From GCA-2861595 sp035536185 (GTDB lineage Bacteria; Actinomycetota; Acidimicrobiia; Acidimicrobiales; GCA-2861595), in contig DATLOM010000009.1 of the NCBI GenBank assembly GCA_035536185.1, forward strand, positions 1 to 54,808: a DNA stretch of 54,808 nucleotides, given 5' to 3'. A program made the translations under genes and the position numbers. The stretch's first letter is position 1; each line of letters begins with the position of its first letter. Positions 9,628 to 18,385 of the stretch are shown piece after piece. Under the pieces are notes generated by a model. The model did no database searches, had not been told where the DNA came from, and saw only the letters and a list, made by a program, of their open reading frames with translations.

Positions 9628-11757
9628 ATGGAGACACGCGGCAGCAAGAGGGCGCGCAGGAACCGGCGGGGGTTGGCGGTGCTGGCGGCACTGGCCGTGG
9701 CCGGCGGAGCGTGCACCGACGGGGACGACACAGGGAAGGGGCCGGAAGGCGGAGCGCCGACGTTCCGGCTGGCCAGTGCCCTCACGCCCTTCGCCGCGTG
9801 TGGCGACCTGCAGGAGTACCTGCGTACGGAAGCCGCCAAGCTGGTGGGGCCCTATGGCCTCGGTGGCGGCGCCCGTGACGTCGGCTTCCCGATGCCGCTG
9901 GCCACCACCGACGACGCCCGCTCCACCGCCGCCGCCGGTAGCGCGGCCCAGGAGAGCTCGGTGGGGGCGCCGCCGCCCACGGAGGCGCCGAAGGCCGGCG
10001 TCGACTACTCGGGGACCAACGTCCAGGAGGCGGGCGTCGACGAGCCCGACCTGGTGAAGACCGACGGTCGCCGGCTGGTCACGATGGCCGGCGGGCGGCT
10101 GCGGATCCTCGACCTCACCGGCGATTCCCCGCGGGTGACGGCCACGCTGCCCATAGCCCAGCAGTACCAGCAGGCCGAGCTGCTGCTGGAGGGCGACCGG
10201 GTCCTCGTGCTCCACGCCGCCGAGCCCCAGAACGTTCCGCAGAAGCCGGCGCCGCCGACCGGAGCCGAGGACGGCGTCGCCATGATCGCCCCGGTCCCCG
10301 ATGCGGGGCGGGCCCAGGTGACGGTGGTCGACATCGCCGACCTCGGCTCGCCGAAGGTCGTGGCCGAGGTGAAGATGGACGGCTCGCTGGTGACGGCGCG
10401 GATGGTGGACGGCGTGGCCCGCCTGGTGCTGCGGTCCGGGCCGCCCCGGATCGGCTTCGCCTATCCCACCGGCAACCAGGAGAGCTTCAACCAGGCCACG
10501 GCCACCAACAAGGCGATCGTGGAGAAGAGCACGGTGGAGGACTGGCTGCCGACCTACAGCTACTCCGAGCCGGGCCGGGCCGAAGCGGCCTCGTCGGGCC
10601 AGCTCGTGGGCTGCAACGAAGTGGCGCGACCCTCCGAGTTCAGCGGCCTCGGGATGGTGTCGGTCCTCTCCGTCGACGCCAAGGACCCCAGGCCGGGGCC
10701 GGCGGCCACGGTGCTCGGTGCCGGTGAGACCGTCTACGCCAGCAACCAGAACCTCTACGTCACCACCAGCCGCTGGAGCGGCCCGGTCCCCCTCGAGGAC
10801 ACCGGTGGCCGTGGCGACCGCCCCCGCCGGAGCATCGCCCCCGACCCGGGCACCTCGGACATCCACAAGTTCGACATCAGCGACAAGGTGCGCACCCGCT
10901 ACCTGGCCTCGGGCAATGTGCCGGGGCGCCTCCTCAACCAGTTCTCCATGTCGGAGCTGGAGGGTGACCTCCGGGTGGCGACCACGACCGAAGGCATCGC
11001 CCAGGGCCGGCCCGAGGCGGGGGTGCCGGCTTCCGAGAGCCGGGTGAGCGTCCTGCGCCAGGACGGCGACAAGCTGGCCACGATCGGTTCCGTCGGCGGG
11101 CTCGGCAAGGGCGAGCGCATCTTCGCCGTGCGCTTCCTCGGTGACCGCGGCTACGTGGTCACCTTCCGCCAGACCGATCCCCTCTACGTGATCGACCTGG
11201 ACGACCCGGCCCGCCCGGCGGTCAGGGGCGAGCTGAAGATCCCCGGCTACTCGGCCTATCTCCACCCGGTCGGCGATCACCGCCTGATCGGCGTCGGCCA
11301 GGACGCCACCGACGAGGGCCGGTCCCTCGGCACCCAGGTGTCGTTGTTCGACGTCTCCGATCCCGGAGATCCCAAGCGCCTGGCCCACACCGTTCTGCCC
11401 CGGGCCAGCTCCGAGGCGGAGCTCGACCACCGTGCCTTCCTCTACTGGGCCAAGACGGGCCTGACCCTGCTGCCGGTCCAGTCCCACGGGGACGGCGACG
11501 TGATCATCCAGGAGGGGCCGTCCCCGGAGCCGACGATCGCTTCGAGGCCGCCCGATCGCGGCCAGCAGTTCGTCGGCGCAGTGGGCTTCACGGTGGGCGA
11601 GACCGAGGTCAAGGAGCTGGGCCGGATCCGCCACCGGGGCGACATGCCGATCCGGCGGTCGCTCGTGGTGAACGACTCGGTCCTCACCCTCTCCGAGGAC
11701 GGCCTGATGTCCAGCGACCTGCAGACCCTCGGCGGCGGTAAGTGGCTGGCTTTTTGA
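9628..11757 (+). CDS. Secreted beta-propeller domain protein
   Basis: A 709-residue exported protein. The N-terminus is Arg-rich and followed by a hydrophobic stretch ending at Cys29 (LAVAGGAC), consistent with a signal peptide. A lipobox is possible but imperfect. The segment TNVQEAGVDEPDLVKTDG (~132-149) is the hallmark of the beta-propeller family PF09826 (C-terminal beta-propeller proteins of archaea and actinobacteria), whose function is unknown. Later repeats such as VTVVDIADLGSPKVVAEV and LYVIDLDDPARPAVRGELKI look like propeller blades. Several starts are possible near 9628. It stands between the helicase operon and the ABC1-kinase gene. Confidence 0.85.
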   Translation: METRGSKRARRNRRGLAVLAALAVAGGACTDGDDTGKGPEGGAPTFRLASALTPFAACGDLQEYLRTEAAKLVGPYGLGGGARDVGFPMPLATTDDARSTAAAGSAAQESSVGAPPPTEAPKAGVDYSGTNVQEAGVDEPDLVKTDGRRLVTMAGGRLRILDLTGDSPRVTATLPIAQQYQQAELLLEGDRVLVLHAAEPQNVPQKPAPPTGAEDGVAMIAPVPDAGRAQVTVVDIADLGSPKVVAEVKMDGSLVTARMVDGVARLVLRSGPPRIGFAYPTGNQESFNQATATNKAIVEKSTVEDWLPTYSYSEPGRAEAASSGQLVGCNEVARPSEFSGLGMVSVLSVDAKDPRPGPAATVLGAGETVYASNQNLYVTTSRWSGPVPLEDTGGRGDRPRRSIAPDPGTSDIHKFDISDKVRTRYLASGNVPGRLLNQFSMSELEGDLRVATTTEGIAQGRPEAGVPASESRVSVLRQDGDKLATIGSVGGLGKGERIFAVRFLGDRGYVVTFRQTDPLYVIDLDDPARPAVRGELKIPGYSAYLHPVGDHRLIGVGQDATDEGRSLGTQVSLFDVSDPGDPKRLAHTVLPRASSEAELDHRAFLYWAKTGLTLLPVQSHGDGDVIIQEGPSPEPTIASRPPDRGQQFVGAVGFTVGETEVKELGRIRHRGDMPIRRSLVVNDSVLTLSEDGLMSSDLQTLGGGKWLAF

Positions 11758-11806
11758 AGCCGGCGGCGGCGGTTGGCCCGCCACCAGGCGGGTACAGCCG
11801 GAACAG

Positions 11807-13486
11807 ATGGCTATCTCCCTGCGACCCCACAACCTGGCGCGCTACCGCGACCTCGCCCGCCTGCTGATCAAGTACGGCCGGTCCGACCTGGTCAAGCAGG
11901 CCGGCCTGGACGAGGTGCTGGAGGCGGGCACGAACGGCAGCGCTCCGGAGGTGTCGGCCAAGGCCGAGGAGCTGGCCGACGATCTCGAGCGGCTCGGCCC
12001 CACGTACATCAAGCTGGGGCAGCTGCTGTCGACCCGTGGCGATCTGATCCCCCCGTCCTACGCCCAGGCCCTGAGCCGCCTGCAGGACAGCGTCGAGCCC
12101 ATCAGCTTCGAGGAGGTGGAGCGGGTGGTCTCCACCGAGCTGGGGGTGCGGATATCCAAGGGCTTCGCCTCCTTCGAGTCCGAGCCGCTGGCGTCGGCGT
12201 CGCTGGGCCAGGTGCACCGGGCCGAGATGCGTGACGGCCGGCAGGTGGTCGTCAAGGTTCAACGCCCAGGGATCAGGGACTGCATCGCCGCCGACATGGA
12301 GGCCCTTGCCGAGCTGGCCGAGTTCGCCGACGAGCACACCGAGGCCGGACGCCAGTACGGCTTCGCCGAGCTGCTCGAGCAGTTCCGCAGATCGCTGTAC
12401 GCCGAGCTCGACTACCGAAGGGAAGCGGCCAACCTGCGGGAGCTGAGGCGGATCCTGAAGCCGTACGACCGGCTGGTGGTGCCGGCGCCGATAGACGATT
12501 ACACCAGCGGCACCGTGCTCACCATGGAGTACGTGCCCGGCCGCAAGGTCACCGACCTCGGGCCGCTGGCCCGCCTGGAGCTCGAGGGAAGAGAGCTGGC
12601 CGACCAGCTGTTCAAGGCCTACCTCGACCAGATCCTCGTCGAAGGCTTCTTCCACGCCGACCCCCACCCGGGCAACGTCCTGCTCACCGACGACGGACGT
12701 CTCGCCCTGATCGACGTCGGGATGGTGGCGAGGGTCAGCAAGCCGATGCGCAGCCAGCTGGTCAAGCTGCTGCTCGCCCTAAGCGAAGGGAACGGCCGTG
12801 CCGCGGCCGACGCCACCGTGACCATCGGCCGGCCTCTGGAGAGCTTCGACGGAGAGGGCTTCTGCTCGGCCGCCTCCGAGCTGGTCGAGCGCAGCCATGG
12901 CCTCAGCCTCGACCAGCTCGATGCCGGCTCGATGGTGATGGAGCTGATGCGCATCTCCGGGGAGAACGGCCTGCGGCTACCCCCGGAGCTCTCGATGCTG
13001 GGCAAGGCCCTGCTCAACCTCGATCAGGTGGCCCACACCCTCGATCCAGAGTTCGATCCGGTGGCGGCCATCAACGAGCACTCGAACACCATCATGCAGG
13101 CCCAGATGAGCACGTCCAGCGACAGCGCCTTCTCGACGCTGCTGGAGGCGCGGGACTTCATCGAGCAGCTGCCGGGGCGGGTCAACAAGGTCATGGACAC
13201 CGTGGCCGAAGGCAACTTCAGGCTGAAGGTGGACGCCCTCGACGAGCGGGAGCTCATGCGGGGGTTCGAGAAGCTGGCCAACCGCCTCACGATGGGGCTG
13301 GTGCTGGCGGCGCTGATCGTCGGTGCCGCCATGCTGATGCGGGTGCCCACCTCGTCCCGGTTGATGGGTTATCCGACGGTCGCCATCGTGTGCTTCCTGG
13401 CTGCCGCCGCCGGCGGGTTCGCCCTCCTGTTCGCCATCTTCCGGTCCGACCGGCGGGGGAGCTCCGAAAAGCGGAGGCGAGGTTAG
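11807..13486 (+). CDS. ABC1/UbiB-family atypical protein kinase-like membrane protein
   Basis: A 559-residue member of the ABC1/AarF/UbiB family, which binds ATP through an atypical kinase fold and is linked to isoprenoid-lipid metabolism. Visible family signatures are the KxGQ motif (IKLGQLLSTRGDLIPP, ~66-81), the Ala-rich loop SLGQVHRA, the VAIK-type lysine in VVVKVQRPG, FHADPHPGN and LIDVGMV in place of the DFG region. Two hydrophobic segments close the protein (~485-530), typical of membrane-anchored members. Its stop lies just before the copper operator of the next gene, so the two are probably separate transcription units. Confidence 0.92.
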   Translation: MAISLRPHNLARYRDLARLLIKYGRSDLVKQAGLDEVLEAGTNGSAPEVSAKAEELADDLERLGPTYIKLGQLLSTRGDLIPPSYAQALSRLQDSVEPISFEEVERVVSTELGVRISKGFASFESEPLASASLGQVHRAEMRDGRQVVVKVQRPGIRDCIAADMEALAELAEFADEHTEAGRQYGFAELLEQFRRSLYAELDYRREAANLRELRRILKPYDRLVVPAPIDDYTSGTVLTMEYVPGRKVTDLGPLARLELEGRELADQLFKAYLDQILVEGFFHADPHPGNVLLTDDGRLALIDVGMVARVSKPMRSQLVKLLLALSEGNGRAAADATVTIGRPLESFDGEGFCSAASELVERSHGLSLDQLDAGSMVMELMRISGENGLRLPPELSMLGKALLNLDQVAHTLDPEFDPVAAINEHSNTIMQAQMSTSSDSAFSTLLEARDFIEQLPGRVNKVMDTVAEGNFRLKVDALDERELMRGFEKLANRLTMGLVLAALIVGAAMLMRVPTSSRLMGYPTVAIVCFLAAAAGGFALLFAIFRSDRRGSSEKRRRG

Positions 13487-13503
13487 GAGGGGTCTGCGGG
13501 AAT

Positions 13504-13520
13504 ATACCCCCTGGGGGTAT
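13504..13520. promoter_or_regulatory. CsoR-type copper operator upstream of the copper ATPase
   Basis: ATACCCCCTGGGGGTAT is a perfect palindrome (8+1+8), starting 60 bases before the ATPase ATG. Its pseudo-palindromic GC core flanked by ATA/TAT matches the known form of CsoR operators. A variant of the same length and flanks lies upstream of the csoR-like gene at 27608-27624. Confidence 0.85.
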
Positions 13521-13563
13521 CGTTGGACATCTTGTAGCGGCCCTTCGAGGTGAGGAGAGCAAG

Positions 13564-15714
13564 ATGCGCGAGCAGACCATTCACGACCTCCTGATGGACG
13601 GTCAGGGTGCCGGCGGCCGTGCCGGCGGGCACGAAGATCACGGCGGGGCGGGCGGCGGGCACGGCGCAGCGTCCGGGCACGAGGGCCACGGCGGCGGGCA
13701 CGGGGCAATGGCGCACGGCGGGCACGGCGCGGCCAAGGCGGGGATGGCGCACGGTGGGCACGGCGACCACGTGGCCATGTTCCGCCGGCGGTTCTGGCTG
13801 AGCCTGGCGCTGACCGTTCCGGTGGTGCTCTACAGCCACATGCTGATGACCCTCACCGGCTGGACGCCTCCGGAGCTCCCCGGCGACCACTGGATCGGCC
13901 CAGTCCTCGGCACGGCCGTGTTCCTCTACGGCGGGCGGGTCTTCCTGGCCGGCGGGTGGAGCGAGCTGCGGGGTCGCCGGCCCGGCATGATGTTGCTCAT
14001 CTCCATGGGCCTGCTGGTGGCCTTCGGCGCATCGGCGGCCACCACCCTCGACCTGATCGACGTCGACCTGTGGCCCGAGCTGGCGACCCTGGTCACGATC
14101 ATGCTCCTCGGCCACTGGCTGGAGATGCGGGCACTCGGTCAGGCCCAGGGCGCTCTGGCCGCGCTGGCCGCGCTGCTCCCAGACACCGCCGAGCGGGTCA
14201 CGGACACAGGCATCGAGGAGGTCTCGCTGACCGAGCTCCGGGCCGGGGACGTGGTGCTCGTCCGCTCCGGCGGCCGGGTCCCCGCCGACGGGACCATCCT
14301 CGAAGGCGAGGCGGAGCTCGACGAGTCCATGGTGACAGGCGAGTCCCGCCCCGTCGCCAAGGGCCCTGGCGCACGGGTGGTCGCCGGCACGGTTGCTACC
14401 GACTCGGCCGTGCGGGTGCGGGTGGAGGCGGTGGGCGAGGAGACGGCTCTCGCCGGCATCCAGCGCCTCGTGGCCGAGGCGGAAGCATCGAAGTCTCGCG
14501 CCCAGGCGCTGGCCGACCGGGCGGCCGCCCTGCTCTTCTACGTCGCCGTCGTCGCCGGCGTCGCCACCTTCGCCAGCTGGACCGCCCTCGGCGACACCAG
14601 TGACGCCTTCGTGCGCACGGTGACCGTCCTCGTGATCGCATGCCCCCACGCACTGGGGCTGGCCATCCCGCTGGTGATCAGCCTGTCGACGTCGATCTCG
14701 GCCAAGGCGGGCATCCTGGTGAAGGACCGTCTCGCCCTCGAGCGCATGCGCACCATCGACACCGTGCTGTTCGACAAGACCGGCACCCTCACCAAGGGCA
14801 ACCACGCCGTGACCGACGTCGCCGCCGTGGGCATGTCCGAGGATGAGCTGGTGGCCCTGGCCGGCGCCGTCGAGTCCGACTCGGAGCATCCCCTCGCCCG
14901 GGCCATCGTCGCCTACGCCACCGACCGCGCTGGTTTTCCGTTGGCCACCGGGTTCCGCTCCCTCACGGGGCGGGGCGTGGAGGCGACGGTCGCCGGCGCC
15001 ACCGTGGCCGTGGGCGGGCCGACTCTGCTGCGCGAGCGCGGGCTCGCGGAGCCGGACGACTTGGCCGCCCGCACCGCCGAATGGCGTGCCCGCGGCGCGT
15101 CGGTGCTGTCGGTCGTGCGTGACGGCGAAGTGGTCGGGGCGCTGGCCCTCGAGGACGAGGTCCGTCCCGAGTCACGACAGGCGGTCGACGAGCTGCACCG
15201 GCTCGGCGTGAAAGTCGTCATGATCACCGGCGACGCCCGCCAGGTTGCCGACGCCGTCGCCGCCGATCTGGGGGTCGACGAGGTGTTCGCCGAGGTGCTG
15301 CCGGAGGACAAGGACACCGCCGTTCGGCAGCTTCAGGAGAGAGGGCTGAAGGTCGCCATGGTCGGCGACGGTGTCAACGACGCCCCTGCGCTGGCCCGGG
15401 CCGACGTCGGCATCGCCATCGGTGCCGGCACCGACGTGGCCATCGAGTCGGCCGGTGTCGTGCTGGCGTCCTCCGACCCCCGATCGGTGCTGGGTGTCAT
15501 ACGGCTCTCCAGGGCGAGCTACCGCAAGATGCTCCAGAACCTGGCCTGGGGCGCCGGCTACAACCTCTTCGCCATCCCCCTGGCCGCCGGGGTGCTGGCC
15601 TTCGCCGGCATCACCCTCTCCCCCGCCGCCGCCGCCGTGCTCATGAGCGCCTCGACCATCGTCGTGGCCCTCAACGCCCAACTCCTGCGCCGGGTCGACC
15701 TCCGAACCCGGTGA
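13564..15714 (+). CDS. copB: CopB-type (CPH) copper-translocating P1B-type ATPase
   Basis: A 716-residue heavy-metal efflux ATPase. ATG 13564 follows a GAGGAGA-like ribosome site. Residues ~10-68 are a cytoplasmic tail made of GGHG-type repeats with many histidines, a metal-binding extension typical of CopB instead of CxxC domains. The transmembrane metal site is CPH (ACPHALGLA, ~358-366) rather than CPC, placing it in the P1B-3/CopB branch. The phosphorylation site is DKTGTLTKG (Asp ~404), the HP motif is SEHPLA, and the hinge is GDGVNDAPALARAD. Control by CsoR is expected from the operator just upstream and a csoR gene in the same window. Confidence 0.93.
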   Translation: MREQTIHDLLMDGQGAGGRAGGHEDHGGAGGGHGAASGHEGHGGGHGAMAHGGHGAAKAGMAHGGHGDHVAMFRRRFWLSLALTVPVVLYSHMLMTLTGWTPPELPGDHWIGPVLGTAVFLYGGRVFLAGGWSELRGRRPGMMLLISMGLLVAFGASAATTLDLIDVDLWPELATLVTIMLLGHWLEMRALGQAQGALAALAALLPDTAERVTDTGIEEVSLTELRAGDVVLVRSGGRVPADGTILEGEAELDESMVTGESRPVAKGPGARVVAGTVATDSAVRVRVEAVGEETALAGIQRLVAEAEASKSRAQALADRAAALLFYVAVVAGVATFASWTALGDTSDAFVRTVTVLVIACPHALGLAIPLVISLSTSISAKAGILVKDRLALERMRTIDTVLFDKTGTLTKGNHAVTDVAAVGMSEDELVALAGAVESDSEHPLARAIVAYATDRAGFPLATGFRSLTGRGVEATVAGATVAVGGPTLLRERGLAEPDDLAARTAEWRARGASVLSVVRDGEVVGALALEDEVRPESRQAVDELHRLGVKVVMITGDARQVADAVAADLGVDEVFAEVLPEDKDTAVRQLQERGLKVAMVGDGVNDAPALARADVGIAIGAGTDVAIESAGVVLASSDPRSVLGVIRLSRASYRKMLQNLAWGAGYNLFAIPLAAGVLAFAGITLSPAAAAVLMSASTIVVALNAQLLRRVDLRTR

Positions 15715-15743
15715 CCGGAGCGGCGCCAGTGCGCCGCTTCCGG
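15715..15743. terminator. Hairpin between convergent copper ATPase and Hsp20 genes
   Basis: CCGGAGCGGCGC, loop CAGT, then GCGCCGCTTCCGG form a stem of about 12 pairs with one bulge. It lies directly after the ATPase stop codon and before the 3' end of the convergent Hsp20 gene. No U-tract is seen, as is common in high-GC actinobacteria. A bidirectional terminator is the likely role. Confidence 0.7.
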
Positions 15744-15759
15744 CACCAGGAACCGCGGG

Positions 15760-16146
15760 TCAGATCCCAGTGGGTTTGATGGTGCGCAGTTCTGTCGCCG
15801 CACCCTTCAGGACACGGATGGCCAGCTGGCCTTTGGCCAGGGACGCCTCGACGCCGCCGCCATAGCCGTCGGGCAGGTCGATCTCCCGCTCGTAGCCGCC
15901 GTACTCCCACTCGTGGATCAGGTACTCCCTGGGTCCGGAGCTGCGGAGGCCGGCCCAGAAGCGCAGCTTGCCGGGGCGCAGCTCGATCGTGACGTCGTCG
16001 GCGGCAACGGCCGGAAGAGGCGCCACCACCACCAGCGCCTCGGGAGCTTCGTGGACGTTGACGGGCACGGTCTGGGGGCGCATGGTGGCCTCGGTGGCCT
16101 CCGTCGCCTCCACGACCTCGCCGTGACTGGGCTGCTCGGTTGCCAT
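15760..16146 (-). CDS. Hsp20/alpha-crystallin-like small chaperone
   Basis: A 128-residue protein whose middle and end follow the alpha-crystallin fold: VPVNVHEAPEALVVVAPLP, then VTIELRPGKLRFWAG, YEREIDLPDGY and a last strand, GQLAIRVLKG, where the usual G-x-L signature is read as GQLAIRV. The N-terminus carries a short Glu/Ala/Thr repeat (EATEATEAT). Small heat-shock proteins hold unfolded proteins without ATP. It starts 18 bases after the stop of the OsmC-like gene, so the two stress genes probably form one operon. No good ribosome site precedes ATG 16146, and a start at MRPQTVPVNV is possible. Confidence 0.82.
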   Translation of the reverse strand: MATEQPSHGEVVEATEATEATMRPQTVPVNVHEAPEALVVVAPLPAVAADDVTIELRPGKLRFWAGLRSSGPREYLIHEWEYGGYEREIDLPDGYGGGVEASLAKGQLAIRVLKGAATELRTIKPTGI

Positions 16147-16164
16147 GGCGACGACGCTAACGCG

Positions 16165-16590
16165 TCAGACGAGGCGGCCGTCCACCGTGATGGCGACGTT
16201 GTTGCGCAGAGCGTTGGAGACGGGGCAGGAGCCCTCGGCCGCGTCGAGGCCTTCACGGAAGGCGGATTCGTCGGCGCCGGGAATGGTGGCGCTGACATCG
16301 AGGGCCATGACGGTGACCTTGCCGTCCTCGAAGGTGCAGATCGCCTCGACCTGCAGCTTCGACGGCACGTGACCGCGGCTGGACAGCTCGTTGGAAAGCG
16401 CCATGCAGAAGCACGCGGAATGGGCGGCGGCGATGAGCTCCTCGGGGCTGGTGAGCCCGCCGGAGTCCTCGGTGCGTGCGGGCCACGTGACAGCGGCGTC
16501 GGTGAACAGGCCGCTGCTCAGGGCCGACACCACTCCGCTCCCCTTGAAAAGGTCACCCTCCCACGTTGCACTTGCCTTGCGCTGCGCCAT
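16165..16590 (-). CDS. OsmC/Ohr-family peroxiredoxin-like protein
   Basis: A 141-residue OsmC-family protein, thiol-dependent reductases of organic hydroperoxides. The two conserved cysteines are visible in AHSACFCMAL (~57-66) and EGSCPVSNAL (~118-127), and the opening ASATWEGDLFKGSG fits the OsmC subfamily. A GAGGAGG ribosome site precedes the ATG by about seven bases. It leads the Hsp20 gene in a probable two-gene stress operon. OsmC and Ohr differ mainly in loops I cannot model, so the subfamily is not certain. Confidence 0.9.
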   Translation of the reverse strand: MAQRKASATWEGDLFKGSGVVSALSSGLFTDAAVTWPARTEDSGGLTSPEELIAAAHSACFCMALSNELSSRGHVPSKLQVEAICTFEDGKVTVMALDVSATIPGADESAFREGLDAAEGSCPVSNALRNNVAITVDGRLV

Positions 16591-16681
16591 CTAGGCCTCC
16601 TCTTGTGCTCGTTGGGTCACTGCGATCAGCGGTCGAGCCTACGTGTGTCGCGCCGGCACCGGCACCGGTAGAACAGGGGCG

Positions 16682-18226
16682 GTGACCGACCCGATCGTGG
16701 TGGTGGGCGCCGGCCACAACGGCCTTGTCGCCGCCTGCTACCTGGCGCAGGCGGGCCGGGACGTGGTGGTCGTCGAGCAGCTCGACCGGCCGGGTGGCGG
16801 CGCCCGCACCGAGGAGACGGTCCCCGGTTACCGGTTCGACCTTCACTCCGCCGCCCACAACATCATCAACATGACCGACATCCCGTCGGAGCTGGACCTG
16901 GCCGGCGCCGGCCTGGTGTACCAGGAGATGGACCCGTTCTCGATCGCCATTCACGCCGACGGCCGGCGGGTGCGCTTCTTCCGCTCCATCGAGGCCACCG
17001 TGGACTCCATCGCCGAGCATTCGCCGGCGGAGGCACAGGCCTACCGGCGCTTCATGAGCAAGGCGCTGCCCGTCGTGCGCACCGTCCTGCCCGCCATCAG
17101 GGGTGACATGTCGCCCCGGGTGCTGCCCGGCCAGGTGGGTCAGGTGGTGCGATCGTTGCGCCGGCAACCCCTATCGACGTTGCGCGACGTCCTCAGCCCC
17201 TACGACCCGCTCCTGCGCCGGTGGCTGCCGTCGGACCTGACCCGGGGGCCGGTGGCCGCCTTCGCCGCTCATGCCGGGGTTGGGCCCTCGGTCCCGGGCG
17301 GCGCCCTGTTCGCCTTCTGGCAGGCGGCGTACCACCTGTTCGGGCAGTGGCACGGCCAAGGCGGCGCGCAGAACCTGACCGATGCACTGGTAGCGCGGCT
17401 GCGCTCGCTCGGGGGCGAGGTGCGCTGCTCGGCCGCGGTGGAGCGCATCGAGGCGCCGGCGGGGCGGGTGCGGGCTGTGGTGCTGGAGGGCGGTGAGCGA
17501 TTTGCCGCGGCAGCCGTCGTCACCGCCATGGACCCCCGGACGGCGCTGCTGCGGTTGCTCGATCCGCCCCTCGCCGGCGAGGCCGGCGCCGACCTGGCCG
17601 CGGCCCGCCGGTCGAACGTGGTGCAGGCCGTGGTGCACGTGGCGACGGACAGCCTTCCGCAGTACGCCGGCAGCCGGCCCGGCGACTGGAACGGTCTGCA
17701 GAGCTACGTGGACCACCTCGACGACCTCACCTCTGCATGGGCCCAGGCCGAGGTCGGCCGCCTGCCGGACCCTCTGCCGCTCTATGCCTTCACACCGTCT
17801 GCGCTGGACGACCGGCTGGCGCCGGCCGGCCACCACACCGTCTATATCGCCTGCCCGGCGGCGCCATCGACGATCGAGGGTGGCTGGCCTTCTCGGCGGG
17901 ACGAGCTGGTGGAACGCTGCCTCTCGGTGCTGGAGTCACGGGCGCCCGGCTTCGGCCGCTCGGTCCAGGGCATCGCCACCTGGACGCCGGACGAGATGGA
18001 GCGGGTCGGGCGCTGGCCCGGCGGCCACCCCATGTACCTCGACATCGCCCTCGACCAGCTCGGCCCCTTCCGTCCCACCAAGCGGTTGGGCCGGTGGCGC
18101 ACTCCCATCGAGGGCCTCTACATCTCCGGCGCCGGCACCAATCCCACCGGCGGCATCGCCGGCACGCCAGGCCGCCAGGCGGCACGGGTGCTGCTGGCGG
18201 ATGAGGGCCGGCGGCGGCGGCGCTGA
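16682..18226 (+). CDS. FAD-dependent NAD(P)/FAD oxidoreductase, phytoene desaturase-like
   Basis: About 514 residues with an N-terminal dinucleotide-binding motif VVVGAGHNGLVAACYLAQAG and the second-strand acidic residue in VVVVEQLDRPGGGARTEE, as in phytoene dehydrogenase/amine-oxidase-type flavoproteins. The C-terminus has the typical FAD-contacting segment LYISGAGTNPTGGIAGTPG. GTG 16682 is preferred, since the upstream residues do not fit the fold. The substrate cannot be read; the family includes carotenoid and other lipid desaturases and isomerases. Its last ~250 bases are repeated after the next gene (19712-19978). It is divergent from the OsmC gene. Confidence 0.88.
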   Translation: MTDPIVVVGAGHNGLVAACYLAQAGRDVVVVEQLDRPGGGARTEETVPGYRFDLHSAAHNIINMTDIPSELDLAGAGLVYQEMDPFSIAIHADGRRVRFFRSIEATVDSIAEHSPAEAQAYRRFMSKALPVVRTVLPAIRGDMSPRVLPGQVGQVVRSLRRQPLSTLRDVLSPYDPLLRRWLPSDLTRGPVAAFAAHAGVGPSVPGGALFAFWQAAYHLFGQWHGQGGAQNLTDALVARLRSLGGEVRCSAAVERIEAPAGRVRAVVLEGGERFAAAAVVTAMDPRTALLRLLDPPLAGEAGADLAAARRSNVVQAVVHVATDSLPQYAGSRPGDWNGLQSYVDHLDDLTSAWAQAEVGRLPDPLPLYAFTPSALDDRLAPAGHHTVYIACPAAPSTIEGGWPSRRDELVERCLSVLESRAPGFGRSVQGIATWTPDEMERVGRWPGGHPMYLDIALDQLGPFRPTKRLGRWRTPIEGLYISGAGTNPTGGIAGTPGRQAARVLLADEGRRRRR

Positions 18227-18242
18227 CGCTTCTGTGCGGCAG
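17977..18242 (+). repeat. Direct repeat copy 1: 3' end of the flavoprotein gene
   Basis: This is the functional 3' end of the flavoprotein gene plus 16 bases past its stop. About nine of ten bases are matched by copy 2 at 19712-19978, in the same orientation. The two copies bracket the phospholipase D gene. Confidence 0.85.
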
Positions 18243-18385
18243 CACGAAGCTTCCCGGCACTGCCTCCGCTGCCGCCACATGTCCAGGTAACGAGCCCGTC
18301 CGGCTTGTGAGCCGTCGTTCGCGACCGATGCCCGGGTACGATCCTCGGTCGGTTCCGACGCCGGGCCCGTTAGAAAGAGGGTGAA

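Noticed and set aside
9280..11832. 850-codon open frame antisense to the beta-propeller gene
   Set aside because: No motif, and the sense strand has a clear signal peptide and family signature.
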